DNA from: Aquipseudomonas guryensis
Lineage (GTDB): Bacteria > Pseudomonadota > Gammaproteobacteria > Pseudomonadales > Pseudomonadaceae
DNA: 64,000 bases
Direction: 5' to 3'
Assembly (NCBI RefSeq): GCF_014164785.1
Contig: NZ_JACJFN010000002.1
Location: 434,001-498,000, forward strand
In this document: positions 1 to 8,721 of the stretch, in pieces
How the letters are laid out: every line of letters begins with the position of its first letter
Numbering within the stretch: position 1 is the first letter of the stretch
Notes under the pieces: model-generated
What the model was told of the DNA's origin: nothing
Seen by the model: the letters and a program-made list of their open reading frames with translations, nothing else
Database searches by the model: none
Translations under genes and position numbers: made by a program

Positions 1-173
1 ATATCGCCCTGGAAGTGGCCGATGTGTACAAGGCCTGCGAGGACATCCGTTCGCGCGGCGGCAAGATCACCCGCGAGCCGGGGCCGATGAAGCACGGCAC
101 CAGCATTCTGGCGTTTGTCGAAGACCCGGACGGCTACAAGATCGAGCTGCTGTCTCCGAGTCGCAACGACTGA
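1..173 (+). CDS. gloA: Lactoylglutathione lyase (glyoxalase I), C-terminal part
   Basis: Only the last 56 codons are in the window, and the gene enters from the left edge. The reading frame starts at base 3 and ends at a TGA at 171-173. The segment carries the end of a glyoxalase/VOC fold, including the motif [12 protein letters not shown], whose glutamate is the last metal ligand in glyoxalase I. The enzyme isomerises the methylglyoxal-glutathione hemithioacetal to S-lactoylglutathione in the cytoplasm. The family assignment is firm. Assignment to a particular gloA paralogue (pseudomonads carry several) cannot be made from this fragment. Confidence 0.85.
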   Translation, partial: IALEVADVYKACEDIRSRGGKITREPGPMKHGTSILAFVEDPDGYKIELLSPSRND

Positions 174-308
174 TCTGCTGTGCCGCATTTTTCCTAGGTG
201 GCAGGCTGTTGCGGGAGCTGTCGGCGCTAGCAGTTTTGTCGCTAGTGCGGTCTGGTCGCGGCTGATCCTGCCGTCAGGCATAGGTGAGTAGCATCAGCGC
301 TGCGCAAA

Positions 309-336
309 AAAAAGCCCCGCAAGTGCGGGGCTTTTT
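309..336. terminator. Bidirectional intrinsic terminator between gloA and the PA3496-like gene
   Basis: A GCCCCGC / GCGGGGC stem with a 4-base AAGT loop is flanked by A5+ on the left and T5 on the right, so it can act on both strands. It lies between two convergent genes, where such a terminator is expected. Confidence 0.85.
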
Positions 337-348
337 CATGGCCGACCT

Positions 349-543
349 TCAGAGGTCGAAGTCGTAGTCGCCGAGCTGTTTCTGCAGGCGTCGCTCTTCC
401 AGGTAGTTGTCGATGACCCGGCGTTTGGCCAGGTTGGTCTTGGCGACTTCCACCACCGGACGCTCGGTGGTTTCTTCGGCGTCTTCGGCGACAAAGTCAT
501 CGTCGAGTACGAGTTCTTCTTTGTCAGTGCTCATCAGGTTCAC
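349..543 (-). CDS. Small conserved acidic protein, PA3496 family
   Basis: This 64-residue protein has a very acidic N-terminal half (EELVLDDDF..EDAEE) and a basic, probably helical stretch near the C-terminus (KRRVIDNYLEERRLQKQLG). There is no signal peptide and no membrane segment. Its position next to nth and rsxEGDCBA matches PA3496 of P. aeruginosa, which some annotations call a putative envelope-integrity protein. I know of no experimental function. A second Met at codon 4 (534) is an equally reasonable start. It is convergent with gloA and is followed by the shared terminator at 309-336. Confidence 0.75.
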   Translation of the reverse strand: MNLMSTDKEELVLDDDFVAEDAEETTERPVVEVAKTNLAKRRVIDNYLEERRLQKQLGDYDFDL

Positions 544-641
544 TCCAACTCAGGGGGCGATGTTGGCGACCTTATAGCGACAAAGCGGAACAGGGTAAAA
601 AAGATTTTTTCAATCGATGTATTGGCTTAATCAATGGCCGG

Positions 642-1280
642 TTAATCGTCGGAGGTTTTTGCCCTGTATTCGCACAGATCCTCGATGCGGCAGCTGCCAC
701 AGCGCGGCTTGCGCGCCTGGCAGACATAGCGGCCGTGGAGGATCAGCCAGTGGTGCGAATCGAGGAGAAAGTCCTTGGGCACGAACTTGAGCAGTTTCTT
801 TTCCACTTCCAGCACGTTCTTGCCCGGCGCGATGCCGGTGCGGTTGCTGACGCGGAAGATGTGCGTGTCTACGGCCATGGCCAGCTGGCGGAAGGCGGTG
901 TTGAGCACTACGTTGGCGGTCTTGCGGCCAACGCCGGGTAGCGCTTCAAGGTCTTCGCGGTTATCCGGCACCTGGCTGTTGTGCTTTTCCACCAGGATGC
1001 GGCAGGTCTCGATGACGTTCTTCGCCTTGCTCGGGTACAGGCCGATGGTCTTGATGTACTCGCACAGGCCCTCATAGCCCAGGGCGTAGATCGCTTCCGG
1101 GGTGTTGGCCACCGGATAGAGCTTGGCCGTGGCCTTGTTTACTCCAACGTCGGTGGCCTGAGCGGAGAGAATCACCGCGATCAGCAGCTCGAAGGGCGTG
1201 CTGTAGGCCAGCTCGGTCTTCGGCTCGGGGTTGTCCTCGTGCAGCCGGCGGAAGATCTCGTAGCGCTTGGCCGCGTTCAC
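642..1280 (-). CDS. nth: Endonuclease III, DNA glycosylase/AP lyase
   Basis: This 212-residue base-excision repair enzyme removes oxidised pyrimidines and cleaves abasic sites. The helix-hairpin-helix [12 protein letters not shown] (114-125) contains the catalytic Lys120, and VDTHIFRV contains Asp138. The C-terminal [4Fe-4S] ligands are Cys187, Cys194, Cys197 and Cys203 (C-x6-C-x2-C-x5-C). All of these numbers match E. coli Nth, so the protein is full length and the start is right. It is the last gene of the rsx transcription unit: its ATG overlaps the rsxE stop by 4 bases, as in other pseudomonads. Confidence 0.97.
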   Translation of the reverse strand: MNAAKRYEIFRRLHEDNPEPKTELAYSTPFELLIAVILSAQATDVGVNKATAKLYPVANTPEAIYALGYEGLCEYIKTIGLYPSKAKNVIETCRILVEKHNSQVPDNREDLEALPGVGRKTANVVLNTAFRQLAMAVDTHIFRVSNRTGIAPGKNVLEVEKKLLKFVPKDFLLDSHHWLILHGRYVCQARKPRCGSCRIEDLCEYRAKTSDD

Positions 1281-1987
1281 TCGATCACCCCGGTAACTCG
1301 TACACGGCGGCTGGCGGCGGGCTCAGCTTCCGGCTGGGCGGCCTTGGCACGCTCGGCGACCAGGGCATCGATACGGTTCTTCAGGGCGATCAGCAGGCCG
1401 AGGACGAGGAACGCACCTGGCGGCAGGATGGCCAGCAGGAAGCCCTGGTAGTCAGCGAACATTACCAGTTGCCAGTTGGCGGCAATCGGACCGAACAGCA
1501 GGTGCATGTTGGCTAGCAGTGCGCCGGTGCCGAGCAGTTCGCGCACCGCGCCGATGGCCAGCAGCACCAGGCCGAAACCGGTGCCCATCATCAGGCCGTC
1601 GAAAGCGGCATGGCCGACGCTGTTCTTCGCCGCGAAGGCTTCGGCGCGGCCGAGGATGATGCAGTTGGTGGTGATCAGCGGGATGAAGATGCCGAGGATC
1701 TGGTACAGCTCATAGGTGAAGGCCTGCATCAGCAACTCGATGCAGGTGGTCAGCGCGGCGATGATCATGACGAAAGCCGGCAGGCGCACGGCATCGGTGA
1801 CCTGGCGGCGGATCAGAGCTACAGCGGCGTTCGAGCAGGCCAGCACCAGGGCGGTGGCGATGGCCATGCCGAGGGCGTTTACCACCGAGTTGCTCACCCC
1901 CAGCAGCGGGCACAGGCCGAGCAGCTGGACCAGGCCCGGATTGTTCTTCCACAGGCCGTTGATGGCGATTTCGCGGTAGCTAGCCAT
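1277..1987 (-). CDS. rsxE: Rsx/Rnf electron transport complex subunit E
   Basis: This 236-residue integral membrane subunit has about six hydrophobic helices. It carries the two half-repeat cysteines typical of RnfA/RnfE and NqrD/NqrE, in GLCPLLGVS (Cys26) and [10 protein letters not shown] (Cys109). In the family these help bind an intramembrane [2Fe-2S] centre shared with the A subunit. The C-terminal tail (about 205-236) is soluble, Ala/Glu/Arg-rich and poorly conserved. The complex couples NAD(P)H/ferredoxin electron flow to ion movement, and in gamma-proteobacteria it helps re-reduce SoxR. Its start overlaps the 3' end of rsxG by 8 bases. Confidence 0.96.
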   Translation of the reverse strand: MASYREIAINGLWKNNPGLVQLLGLCPLLGVSNSVVNALGMAIATALVLACSNAAVALIRRQVTDAVRLPAFVMIIAALTTCIELLMQAFTYELYQILGIFIPLITTNCIILGRAEAFAAKNSVGHAAFDGLMMGTGFGLVLLAIGAVRELLGTGALLANMHLLFGPIAANWQLVMFADYQGFLLAILPPGAFLVLGLLIALKNRIDALVAERAKAAQPEAEPAASRRVRVTGVIE

Positions 1988-2636
1988 TGTTGTTTTCCCC
2001 GCCCTGACTGGTAACCGGCGCGAGTAGCTCGGCCTGGTGTGCGTCGAAATACTGCAGCGCCTTGTGCACCGCCTTGACCACCGCGCGCGGGGTGATGGTG
2101 GCTCCGGCGAACTGGTCGAACTGGCCGCCGTCCTTCTTCACCGCCCAGCCGGCGGCATCCGGCGACTGCAGCGACTGGCCGGCGAAGCTGTTGATCCACG
2201 GGCTCTTGGCCAGCTCGATCTTGTCGCCCAGGCCTGGGGTTTCCTTGTGCCCGACCACGCGCACGCCCGCCAGGCGGCCATCGGCATGGATGCCCACCAG
2301 CAGGAAGATGCTGCCGCTGTAACCGTCCGGCGCGGTGGCCTGGAGGATCACCGCCGTCGGCTCGCCCTGCAGGGTGGCCAGGTAGGCCGGACTGGGTGTC
2401 TTGTTGCCGAGCAGCGGGTCGAACACCTGGCGCGGGTGATCCAACAGGTGGTTGTCGTAGCTGCCGGCGGGGAGGATCTGCGCCAACGCCTGGGCCTTGG
2501 CTTCGCGCTCGGCGGCGGCGATGCGCGTGGCGGTGCCTTGCTGGGTGATCGCCACCACGCCGACGGTGACCACGGCGAACAGGCCGAGCACCAGGCTGTT
2601 TTTCAGCATCGAGCGGGAAATTTCCGGCAGGGCCAT
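1980..2636 (-). CDS. rsxG: Rsx/Rnf electron transport complex subunit G (covalent flavin subunit)
   Basis: This 218-residue protein has one N-terminal membrane anchor (about 12-32) and a periplasmic FMN-binding domain. The flavinylation motif is AGAT (177-180), with Thr180 as the predicted site of phosphodiester-linked FMN. The first residue of the usual S/T-G-A-T motif is Ala here, which is a mild deviation. The tail after about residue 205 is Gly/Asn-rich. It lies in the rsxABCDGE-nth operon, 1 base downstream of rsxD and overlapping rsxE. Confidence 0.95.
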   Translation of the reverse strand: MALPEISRSMLKNSLVLGLFAVVTVGVVAITQQGTATRIAAAEREAKAQALAQILPAGSYDNHLLDHPRQVFDPLLGNKTPSPAYLATLQGEPTAVILQATAPDGYSGSIFLLVGIHADGRLAGVRVVGHKETPGLGDKIELAKSPWINSFAGQSLQSPDAAGWAVKKDGGQFDQFAGATITPRAVVKAVHKALQYFDAHQAELLAPVTSQGGENNNG

Positions 2637-2637
2637 G

Positions 2638-3669
2638 TCATTCCCCCAGTTTGAAGCCGCGCTCCGGCTTGCGATGGCCGTAGGTGCGCGGGCGGGTGTA
2701 GTAGTCGATGGTCGGGGCGCACAGGTTCATCAGCAGCACGGCGAAGGCCACGCCATCCGGGTAGCCGCCCCAGGTACGGATGATATAGACCAGCACGCCA
2801 ACGCCGGCACCGAAGAGGATTCGCCCCAGGTTGCTGGTGGCGCCGGACACCGGGTCGGTGACGATGAAGAAGGCGCCGAGCATGGTCGCGCCGGTCAGCA
2901 GGTGGAACAGCGGAGAGCCGTTGGAATCCGAACCGGAGCCATTCCAGCACAGCAGGCTGATGACGAACAGCGCGCCGAGCATGCCCAGCGGCGCGTGCCA
3001 GCTGATCACCTTCTTGTAGATGAGGAACAGGCCGCCCAGCAGGAAGGCCAGGTTGACCCATTCCACCGCCTTGCCGCCGAACTCGCCGAAGGCCGGGTTC
3101 TGCGCCCACAGCTCGTCCATGGTCAGGCTCTTGTTGATTTTCAGGCTGTCCAGGGCGGTGGCCTGGCTCCAGCCGTCGGGCAGGGCGGCGAGGCCGAAGA
3201 TCTGCTGGATGCCGTCCCAGGCGCCCACCGTGTGCGGCTTGGGCCAGCTGGTCATCTCGATGGGGAAGGAAATCAGCACCACCACGTAGCCGATCATCGC
3301 CGGGTTGAACGGATTCTGGCCGAGGCCGCCATACAGCTGCTTGCCGAACACGATGGCGAAGCCGACCGCGACCAGCGTCAGCCACCAGGGCGCGTAGGGC
3401 GGCAGGGCCAGGGCCAGCAGTACGGCGGTGACCAGGGCGCTGCCATCCTTGAGGAAGAAGGCGATCGGGCGCTGGCGCGCGGCCAGGATCGCCGCTTCCA
3501 CGGCCAGGGCGACGACGCTGGCCCAGACCAGGTTGACTAGGGTGCCGATACCGAACAGCCAGGTCAGGACCAGGGCGCCCGGCGCGCAGGCGGCGGCTAC
3601 CAGCAGCATGACGCGCTGGGTACGGTTGCTGCCCTTGGCGTGGGGCGAGGTGATGCGGGGCAGGGCCAT
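2638..3669 (-). CDS. rsxD: Rsx/Rnf electron transport complex subunit D
   Basis: This 343-residue membrane subunit is related to NqrB. I chose the ATG at 3669 ([10 protein letters not shown]) because GGAG lies 7 bases upstream and this is where family homology begins. An in-frame ATG at 3735 would add 22 residues read from a palindromic repeat. The predicted FMN-carrying threonine is Thr171 in DGWSQAT. The conserved [10 protein letters not shown] motif is present further on. There are about eight to ten hydrophobic helices. The gene is separated from rsxC by about 200 bases that hold a repeat pair, which is unusual for this otherwise overlapping operon. Confidence 0.95.
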   Translation of the reverse strand: MALPRITSPHAKGSNRTQRVMLLVAAACAPGALVLTWLFGIGTLVNLVWASVVALAVEAAILAARQRPIAFFLKDGSALVTAVLLALALPPYAPWWLTLVAVGFAIVFGKQLYGGLGQNPFNPAMIGYVVVLISFPIEMTSWPKPHTVGAWDGIQQIFGLAALPDGWSQATALDSLKINKSLTMDELWAQNPAFGEFGGKAVEWVNLAFLLGGLFLIYKKVISWHAPLGMLGALFVISLLCWNGSGSDSNGSPLFHLLTGATMLGAFFIVTDPVSGATSNLGRILFGAGVGVLVYIIRTWGGYPDGVAFAVLLMNLCAPTIDYYTRPRTYGHRKPERGFKLGE

Positions 3670-3720
3670 TGATGCTCCGTGTCTGCTTGCGCCGTCATTG
3701 GGGCGGCGCAGCGCTGTTCT

Positions 3721-3871
3721 GTAGCCCGGATGCAATCCGGGCGGGCGATCCGCAGATCGTTCGGTTAATCCTGCTCCTCTGCGATTGTGCGAGAGGGGCG
3801 TTGTCTTGCTTGCAGGTAGCGCAGACCATCGATGGTGTCGCGCGGCCTTCCCCGGATTGCATCCGGGCTAC
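3721..3871. repeat. Palindromic repeat pair (REP/BIME-like, family 1)
   Basis: GTAGCCCGGATGCAATCCGG (3721-3740) and its inverted copy CCGGATTGCATCCGGGCTAC (3852-3871) face each other across about 110 bases. The same pair occurs at 48393-48467. Each unit is itself a stem (CCCGGAT/ATCCGGG). The right copy overlaps the end of rsxC: the rsxC TAG stop (3868-3870) is the TAG inside the repeat. The bases between the copies contain no convincing gene. Confidence 0.85.
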
Positions 3872-6336
3872 GGTTTCTGCTGCTCCGCCAGTTTCTGTTC
3901 GGCCTCGGCCAGGCGTGCGCGGGCGGCATCAAGTGCCTCGCTGGCGGCCTGCTCATCGCGCTCCAGTTTGCGCAGGTCGGCGCGGGCGAAAGCGAGTTCG
4001 GTTTTCAGGGCGCGCAAGGCTTCATCCACCGGGCCCTTGTCGGTACGCACCAACTCGGGGGCCGGCTTGTTCGAGGCCTCTTCGGCGGCATGCAGGGCCT
4101 GTTCGGCGGCGGCCAGGGCGGCGCGCAGGGGCGCCAGCTCGGCTTCCCCGGCAGCAGCCTTTTCTGCCTTCTTCAGTTCGGCGCGTTTCATCGCCAGTTC
4201 GATCTTGGCTTTCTTCAGCGCTTCGTCGCCGGCCGGTTTGGCGGCGGGAGCCGGCGCTGCGCTTTGCAGGCTTTCCACGGCTTGCTCGGCGGCAGCCAGC
4301 TGCTGGCGGGCCTGTTCCAGTTCGCTCTGCTGCTCGGCCGTGGGGCTTTCCAGCTTCTCCAGCTTGCGCAGCTGTGCCTTGAGCATGGCGGCTTCGATCT
4401 TGGCTTTCTTCAGCGCTTCGTCGCCGGCCGGTTTGGCGGCGGGAGCGGGCGCTGCACTCTGCAGGCTTTCCACGGCTTGCTCGGCGGCGGCCAGCTGCCG
4501 GCGAGCCTGTTCCAGTTCGCTCTGCTGCTCGGCCGTGGGGCTTTCCAGCTTCTCCAGCTTGCGCAGCTGAGCCTTGAGCATGGCGGCTTCGATCTTGGCC
4601 TTCTTCAGTGCTTCGTCAGCCGGCGGTGCGGCTGTAACGGCCGGGGCACTGGCCTGCACGGCTTCCAGGGCTTTCTGCGCGGCTTCGGCGGCGGCGCGCA
4701 GAGTGCTGACCTGGGCCTGTAGCTCGGGGGTGTCGTGGCTGGCCAGCTGTTTCTCGGCTTTTTTCAGGGCGACCTGGGCCATGCTGGCTTCGATCTTCAG
4801 GCGCTTGAGCTGGTCGTCGGCGGCAGGTGCAGCGGCAACTGGCGCGCTGCTTGCTGCTTCGGCCTGGGCCGCCTTGGCCTTGGCGGCACGCTCGGCGCGG
4901 GCGATGCGCTCGGCTTCCTTGCGTTCTTCCTCGCGGCGCAGGCGCTCCTGGCGCAGTTCGAAGCGCTGCTTGGAGTGCTCGGCCTTCTGCTGCTTCTGTT
5001 CCAGGTCGCGGATCTCGGCCTTGGCGGCGCGGTAGTACTGCACCAGCGGGATGCTCGACGGGCAGACATAGGCGCAGGCGCCGCACTCGATGCAGTCGAA
5101 GAGGTTGTGCGCCTTAAGCTGCTCATGCTGCTGGCCGAGGGCGAAGAAGTGCAGCTGTTGTGGCAGCAGGCTGGCTGGGCAGGCTTCGGCGCATTCACCA
5201 CAGCGGATGCACGGCATGGCCGGCGGCGGGGTGGGGAGCTCGGCACTTGTTGAAGCCAGCAGGCAGTTGCTGGTCTTGATCAGCGGCACGCCGAGGTCGG
5301 GCAGGCTGAAGCCCATCATCGGCCCGCCCATCACCAGGCGATTGAGCTTGGCTTGGTCCAGCCCGGCGAAGTCGAGCAGCTCGCCCACGGGAGTGCCGAT
5401 CAGTGCCTCGACGTTGCCAGGACGGCTCAGGGCTTCGCCAGTCAGGGTAGTGATGCGCGAGATTAGCGGCTTGCCCAGCACGATGGCGTCATGGATGGCC
5501 ACACAGGTGCCGACGTTCTGGCAGAGCATGCCGATATCGGCCGGCAGTCCGCCGCTGGGCACTTCCACGCCAGTGAGGATCTGGATCAGCTGCTTCTCGC
5601 CACCAGACGGGTACTTGGTCGGGAACACCTTGAGGCTGTAGCTGCGCTCGACCAGGGCGGCGCGCACGGCGGTGATGGCCTCGGGTTTGTTGTCCTCGAT
5701 GCCGATCAGCACCTGGTCGGGCTGGATCAGTTGCACCAGGATGTCGATGCCGGAGATCAGCTCGGCGGCGCGTTCACGCATCAGCATATCGTCGGCGGTG
5801 ATGTACGGCTCGCACTCGGTACCGTTGATGATCAGCGTGTGGATCTTCTGCGTCGGCCGCGCCGTAAGCTTGACCGCCGTAGGGAAACCGGCACCGCCCA
5901 GGCCGTTGATGCCGGCCTGGCGGATCTTCTCCAGCAGCTCGGCGGCTTCCATGTGCCGATAGTCCGGGCAGGGCTGCAGGTCGGTCCACTGCTCCAGGCC
6001 GTCGCTGTCGATGACGATGGCCGCTGCCGGCATGCCGGACACATGCGGGTAGGGCTGCGCGCCGATAAAACTGACGGTGCCGGAGGTCGGCGCATGCACG
6101 GCGGCGCTAACGAAGCCATTGGCCTCGGCGATCTTCTGGCCCTTGAGCACATGTTCGCCCACCGTCACGCAAGGCTCGGCGGCGGCGCCGATGTGCTGGC
6201 CCAGCGGCAGGATCAGGCGCTTGGGCAGTGGCGCCGGCTGGATCGGCGTGCGGTTGGAGAGGGTCTTCTGCTCCGCCGGGTGGATGCCGCCGGGGATGTC
6301 CCAGATCTGCTGGGTGTGGTCGATCAACGCGCTCAT
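3868..6336 (-). CDS. rsxC: Rsx/Rnf electron transport complex subunit C, with long repeated C-terminal extension
   Basis: This 822-residue peripheral subunit resembles the NADH-binding NuoF/NqrF-type module. The ATG at 6336 ([12 protein letters not shown]) overlaps the rsxB stop by 4 bases. The core contains the Gly-rich nucleotide/FMN region [12 protein letters not shown] (about 149-160) and two [4Fe-4S] motifs: Cys376/379/382/386 and Cys415/418/421/425. After about residue 430 follows a charged Lys/Glu/Ala-rich, coiled-coil-like extension of about 390 residues. It includes two near-identical 65-residue repeats (about 583-712) flanked by diverged copies. E. coli RsxC is about 740 residues, so this one is long. 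The stop codon lies inside a palindromic repeat. Confidence 0.96.
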   Translation of the reverse strand: MSALIDHTQQIWDIPGGIHPAEQKTLSNRTPIQPAPLPKRLILPLGQHIGAAAEPCVTVGEHVLKGQKIAEANGFVSAAVHAPTSGTVSFIGAQPYPHVSGMPAAAIVIDSDGLEQWTDLQPCPDYRHMEAAELLEKIRQAGINGLGGAGFPTAVKLTARPTQKIHTLIINGTECEPYITADDMLMRERAAELISGIDILVQLIQPDQVLIGIEDNKPEAITAVRAALVERSYSLKVFPTKYPSGGEKQLIQILTGVEVPSGGLPADIGMLCQNVGTCVAIHDAIVLGKPLISRITTLTGEALSRPGNVEALIGTPVGELLDFAGLDQAKLNRLVMGGPMMGFSLPDLGVPLIKTSNCLLASTSAELPTPPPAMPCIRCGECAEACPASLLPQQLHFFALGQQHEQLKAHNLFDCIECGACAYVCPSSIPLVQYYRAAKAEIRDLEQKQQKAEHSKQRFELRQERLRREEERKEAERIARAERAAKAKAAQAEAASSAPVAAAPAADDQLKRLKIEASMAQVALKKAEKQLASHDTPELQAQVSTLRAAAEAAQKALEAVQASAPAVTAAPPADEALKKAKIEAAMLKAQLRKLEKLESPTAEQQSELEQARRQLAAAEQAVESLQSAAPAPAAKPAGDEALKKAKIEAAMLKAQLRKLEKLESPTAEQQSELEQARQQLAAAEQAVESLQSAAPAPAAKPAGDEALKKAKIELAMKRAELKKAEKAAAGEAELAPLRAALAAAEQALHAAEEASNKPAPELVRTDKGPVDEALRALKTELAFARADLRKLERDEQAASEALDAARARLAEAEQKLAEQQKP
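4201..4590 (-). repeat. Tandem 195-bp repeat within rsxC
   Basis: Two near-identical in-frame copies of 195 bases start with GATCTTGGCTTTCTTCAGCG at 4201 and 4396. A third, diverged start is at 4591. They encode [34 protein letters not shown], 65 residues each. The few differences are mostly silent or conservative (for example R versus Q after EQAR), so the duplication looks recent or is kept homogeneous by recombination. Confidence 0.9.
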
Positions 6337-6908
6337 GCGGCTTGCTCCCGGTCGCTGGCGATCAATTGGCCGGGGGCCAGCGGCAGCTGCCATTTCCAGG
6401 TCTGCACGGTGCTGCCGAGCGGGATCATGTCGATGCAGTCGACCGGGCAAGGCTCTACGCAGAGGTCGCAGCCGGTGCATTCGCTGACGATCACCGTGTG
6501 CATCTGCTTGGCCGCGCCGACGATGGCATCCACCGGGCAGGCCTGGATGCACTTGGTGCAACCGATGCACTCGGCTTCGCGGATATAGGCGACCATCTGC
6601 GGCTTCTCGCCTTCGACGGCGTCCAGCGGCTCGGCCTCGACATCCAGCAGATCGGCCAGGGCCTGGATCGTCGCCTCGCCGCCGGGTGGGCACTTGTTGA
6701 TCTTGTCGCCACCGGCAATCGCCTCGGCGTAAGGCTTGCAGCCGGGATAGCCGCACTGGCCGCACTGGGTCTGCGGCAGCAGGGCGTTGATCTGCTCGGC
6801 GATCGGGTCACCCTCGACCCGGAAACGCACCGCCGCATAACCGAGGATGGCGCCCGCCAGCAGGCACAGGGCCAGGAGGGCGAGGACGGCAATCAGAATC
6901 AGGCTCAT
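6333..6908 (-). CDS. rsxB: Rsx/Rnf electron transport complex subunit B (ferredoxin subunit)
   Basis: This 191-residue iron-sulfur protein has one N-terminal membrane anchor (about 2-26). It has a Fe-S domain with Cys49, Cys52, Cys57 and Cys73 ([15 protein letters not shown]), then a two-cluster ferredoxin domain with Cys114/117/120/124 and Cys144/147/150/154. It passes electrons from RsxC towards the membrane subunits. Its start overlaps rsxA's stop and its stop overlaps rsxC's start, each by 4 bases, which indicates translational coupling. Confidence 0.97.
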   Translation of the reverse strand: MSLILIAVLALLALCLLAGAILGYAAVRFRVEGDPIAEQINALLPQTQCGQCGYPGCKPYAEAIAGGDKINKCPPGGEATIQALADLLDVEAEPLDAVEGEKPQMVAYIREAECIGCTKCIQACPVDAIVGAAKQMHTVIVSECTGCDLCVEPCPVDCIDMIPLGSTVQTWKWQLPLAPGQLIASDREQAA

Positions 6909-7489
6909 AGCTTGATCAGCCCGGCAAAGCCCATGAACGCCAGCGACATCAGCCCGGCGGTGATCATGCCGATGGCGGCGCCCTGGAAGGACTGCGGCAC
7001 ATCGGCGATGGCAATGCGCTCCCGCATGGCGGCGAACAGCACCAGCACCAGGGAGAAACCCAGGCCGGCGGCAAAGCCGTTGGCGGTGGCGGTAATAAAG
7101 GTGAACTCGGCCTTGTTGGCGTTGACCAGGGCCACGCCGAGTACGATGCAGTTAGTGGTGATCAGCGGCAGGAAGATGCCCAGCACGCGGTAGAGCAGGG
7201 GGCTGGTCTTGTTCACCACCATCTCGGTGAACTGCACCACCACAGCGATCACCAGGATGAAGCTGATGGTGCGCAAGAACTCTAGACCCAGTGGCTCCAG
7301 CACGTATTCCTGCACCAGGTAGCTGCACATGGCGGCCAGGGTGAGGACAAAGGTGGTGGCCAGCGACAGGCCGATGGCGGTCTCGATCTTCTTCGATACG
7401 CCCATGAACGGGCACAGGCCGAGAAACTGCACCAGCACGAAGTTGTTGACCAGGATGGCACTGACCATGATCAAGGCGAGTTCGGTCAT
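6905..7489 (-). CDS. rsxA: Rsx/Rnf electron transport complex subunit A
   Basis: This 194-residue membrane protein is the first gene of the rsx operon. It is paralogous to RsxE, with the matching cysteines Cys26 (GLCPFMGVS) and Cys114 ([10 protein letters not shown]) that would share the intramembrane [2Fe-2S] centre. It has six hydrophobic helices. It diverges from the pilus operon across a 276-base intergenic region that must hold the rsx promoter. Confidence 0.97.
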   Translation of the reverse strand: MTELALIMVSAILVNNFVLVQFLGLCPFMGVSKKIETAIGLSLATTFVLTLAAMCSYLVQEYVLEPLGLEFLRTISFILVIAVVVQFTEMVVNKTSPLLYRVLGIFLPLITTNCIVLGVALVNANKAEFTFITATANGFAAGLGFSLVLVLFAAMRERIAIADVPQSFQGAAIGMITAGLMSLAFMGFAGLIKL

Positions 7490-7765
7490 CGGGTTACCGT
7501 TGCGGGCAGAAAGGCCGGATTAAAAGGGTGCCTATTATCGGGAAGAGCCTCTGCACCTGCAATGCGCGGCGTGAACTACCGCTCAGGGGTGAAAAATGTC
7601 CGCTCCTCCCAATTGGTGTACCATTTGTCTGTCTGCTAATGTTGCCGCACATTGCTATAACTAAGCTCAACTTCAACGGAATGATGGGCTGTAAAAACAA
7701 CATCGCCAAGGAAGGTCTCCAGCAAATGCGCCTAGCGCATTCGAAGTTCGCAGGAGTGTCCAGAA
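7490..7765. promoter_or_regulatory. Divergent intergenic region between rsxA and the minor-pilin operon
   Basis: These 276 bases hold no convincing gene. Short open frames exist on both strands but lack coding signatures and good start sites. The 7610-7680 stretch is the most AT-rich part and is the likely place for promoters. I see no clear sigma-54 element. An AGGAG at 7752-7756 serves the TTG start at 7766. Confidence 0.5.
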
Positions 7766-8158
7766 TTGGAATCCCAGCAGGTGCGTGGCTTTAGTCTTAT
7801 CGAGCTGATGATCGTCATCGTCATCATCGGCATTTTGGCGGCCATCGCCATTCCCAACTATCAGCAGTACATCCTGCGCAGCAATCGCGCAGCCGCCCAA
7901 GCGGAAATGATGGATATCGCCAATCGGCAGAAGCAGTTTCTCCTTGCTAACCGCGCCTATGTCGGCAAGGCAGACCTGGAAGCTTCCGGCTATGCGCTGC
8001 CAGCGGATCTTGGCTCCCGCTACAGCTACGCCATAACGGTTGGCAGCGGCACTCTACCTACCTTCGTCATTACCTTTACCGCCATTGGCTCGCAGGCGGC
8101 CGATGGCGATCTCACGCTGAACAGTGCTGGCGTAAAGACTCCAGCGGATAAATGGTGA
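7766..8158 (+). CDS. Type IV minor pilin, PilE-like
   Basis: This 130-residue prepilin has a short leader ending in Gly8, then the type III signal F-S-L-I-E (Glu at mature position 5) and a hydrophobic helix ending IAIPNYQQYI. That is a textbook PilD cleavage site and assembly helix. The start is a TTG with AGGAG 9 bases upstream, and no ATG lies before the leader. The globular part is short and ends at ADKW, without the C-terminal disulfide pair usual in PilE. It is the first gene of the cluster, whereas P. aeruginosa pilE is last in its operon. A GspG-like or PilA-like minor pilin is an alternative name. Confidence 0.85.
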   Translation: MESQQVRGFSLIELMIVIVIIGILAAIAIPNYQQYILRSNRAAAQAEMMDIANRQKQFLLANRAYVGKADLEASGYALPADLGSRYSYAITVGSGTLPTFVITFTAIGSQAADGDLTLNSAGVKTPADKW

Positions 8159-8721
8159 CCTATATGGCGAACATTTTCCGTAAAGAGCAGGGCATCAGTC
8201 TGATCGAGGTGCTGGTCACCTTGGTCATTCTGGCAGTTGGTATGCTGGGTATCATGGGCATGCAGGCCCGCTTGCAGCAGTCGGAGGCCGAGGTTTATCA
8301 GCGTACCCAGGCGCTGATCCTGTTGCAGGACATGGCCAGCCGGCTGGCGGCAAACCGCAACCAGGCGGCCAGCTATGTCACCGGCCCGAACAGCCCGCTG
8401 GGGGCAGGCATGACCTGCCCGGCGTCTGGGGCTACGCAGCTGGAGCGCGATCGTGCCGAGTGGTGCAACGCCTTGCAGGGCGCGGCGGAAACGGACGCTA
8501 CGGGCAATGTCGGCGCCATGCTGGGCGGCCGCGGCTGCGTCGAGTCGCTGGGTTCCGGACAATACCTGATCACCGTGGCATGGCAGGGGCTTGGCGCATT
8601 GACGGCACCACCGAGTGGCGCCGCCTGTGCGGCCAACAGCTACAACCTGGCAGGCAGCGAATGTACCGGTGACCTGTGTCGCCGAGTAGTAACCACCGTA
8701 GTACGGGTGGCCACTCTATGA
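8152..8721 (+). CDS. pilV: Type IV pilus minor pilin/modification protein PilV
   Basis: This 189-residue prepilin has the leader ..RKEQG, cleaved before I-S-L-I-E, and Glu5 is present. A hydrophobic helix VLVTLVILAVGMLGI follows. The globular domain has several cysteines (for example CPASG, EWCNAL, RGCVES), as expected for disulfide-stabilised minor pilins. The ATG at 8152 overlaps the upstream gene's stop. An in-frame ATG at 8164 (MANIFRKEQG) is a good alternative start and would give a more typical leader. The stop overlaps the pilW start as ATGA. Confidence 0.88.
   Translation: MVTYMANIFRKEQGISLIEVLVTLVILAVGMLGIMGMQARLQQSEAEVYQRTQALILLQDMASRLAANRNQAASYVTGPNSPLGAGMTCPASGATQLERDRAEWCNALQGAAETDATGNVGAMLGGRGCVESLGSGQYLITVAWQGLGALTAPPSGAACAANSYNLAGSECTGDLCRRVVTTVVRVATL

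Noticed and set aside
2497-3540. Plus-strand open frame (347 codons) antisense to rsxD/rsxG
   Set aside because: It crosses two real genes on the opposite strand and has an antisense-type composition.
4201-4590. CRISPR array suggested by regular repeats
   Set aside because: The repeats are 195 bases long, contiguous and coding within rsxC, without spacers. No other CRISPR-like array is visible in the window.
7494-7709. Short minus-strand frame between rsxA and the pilus operon
   Set aside because: No ribosome site, no codon bias, and it would occupy the promoter region.
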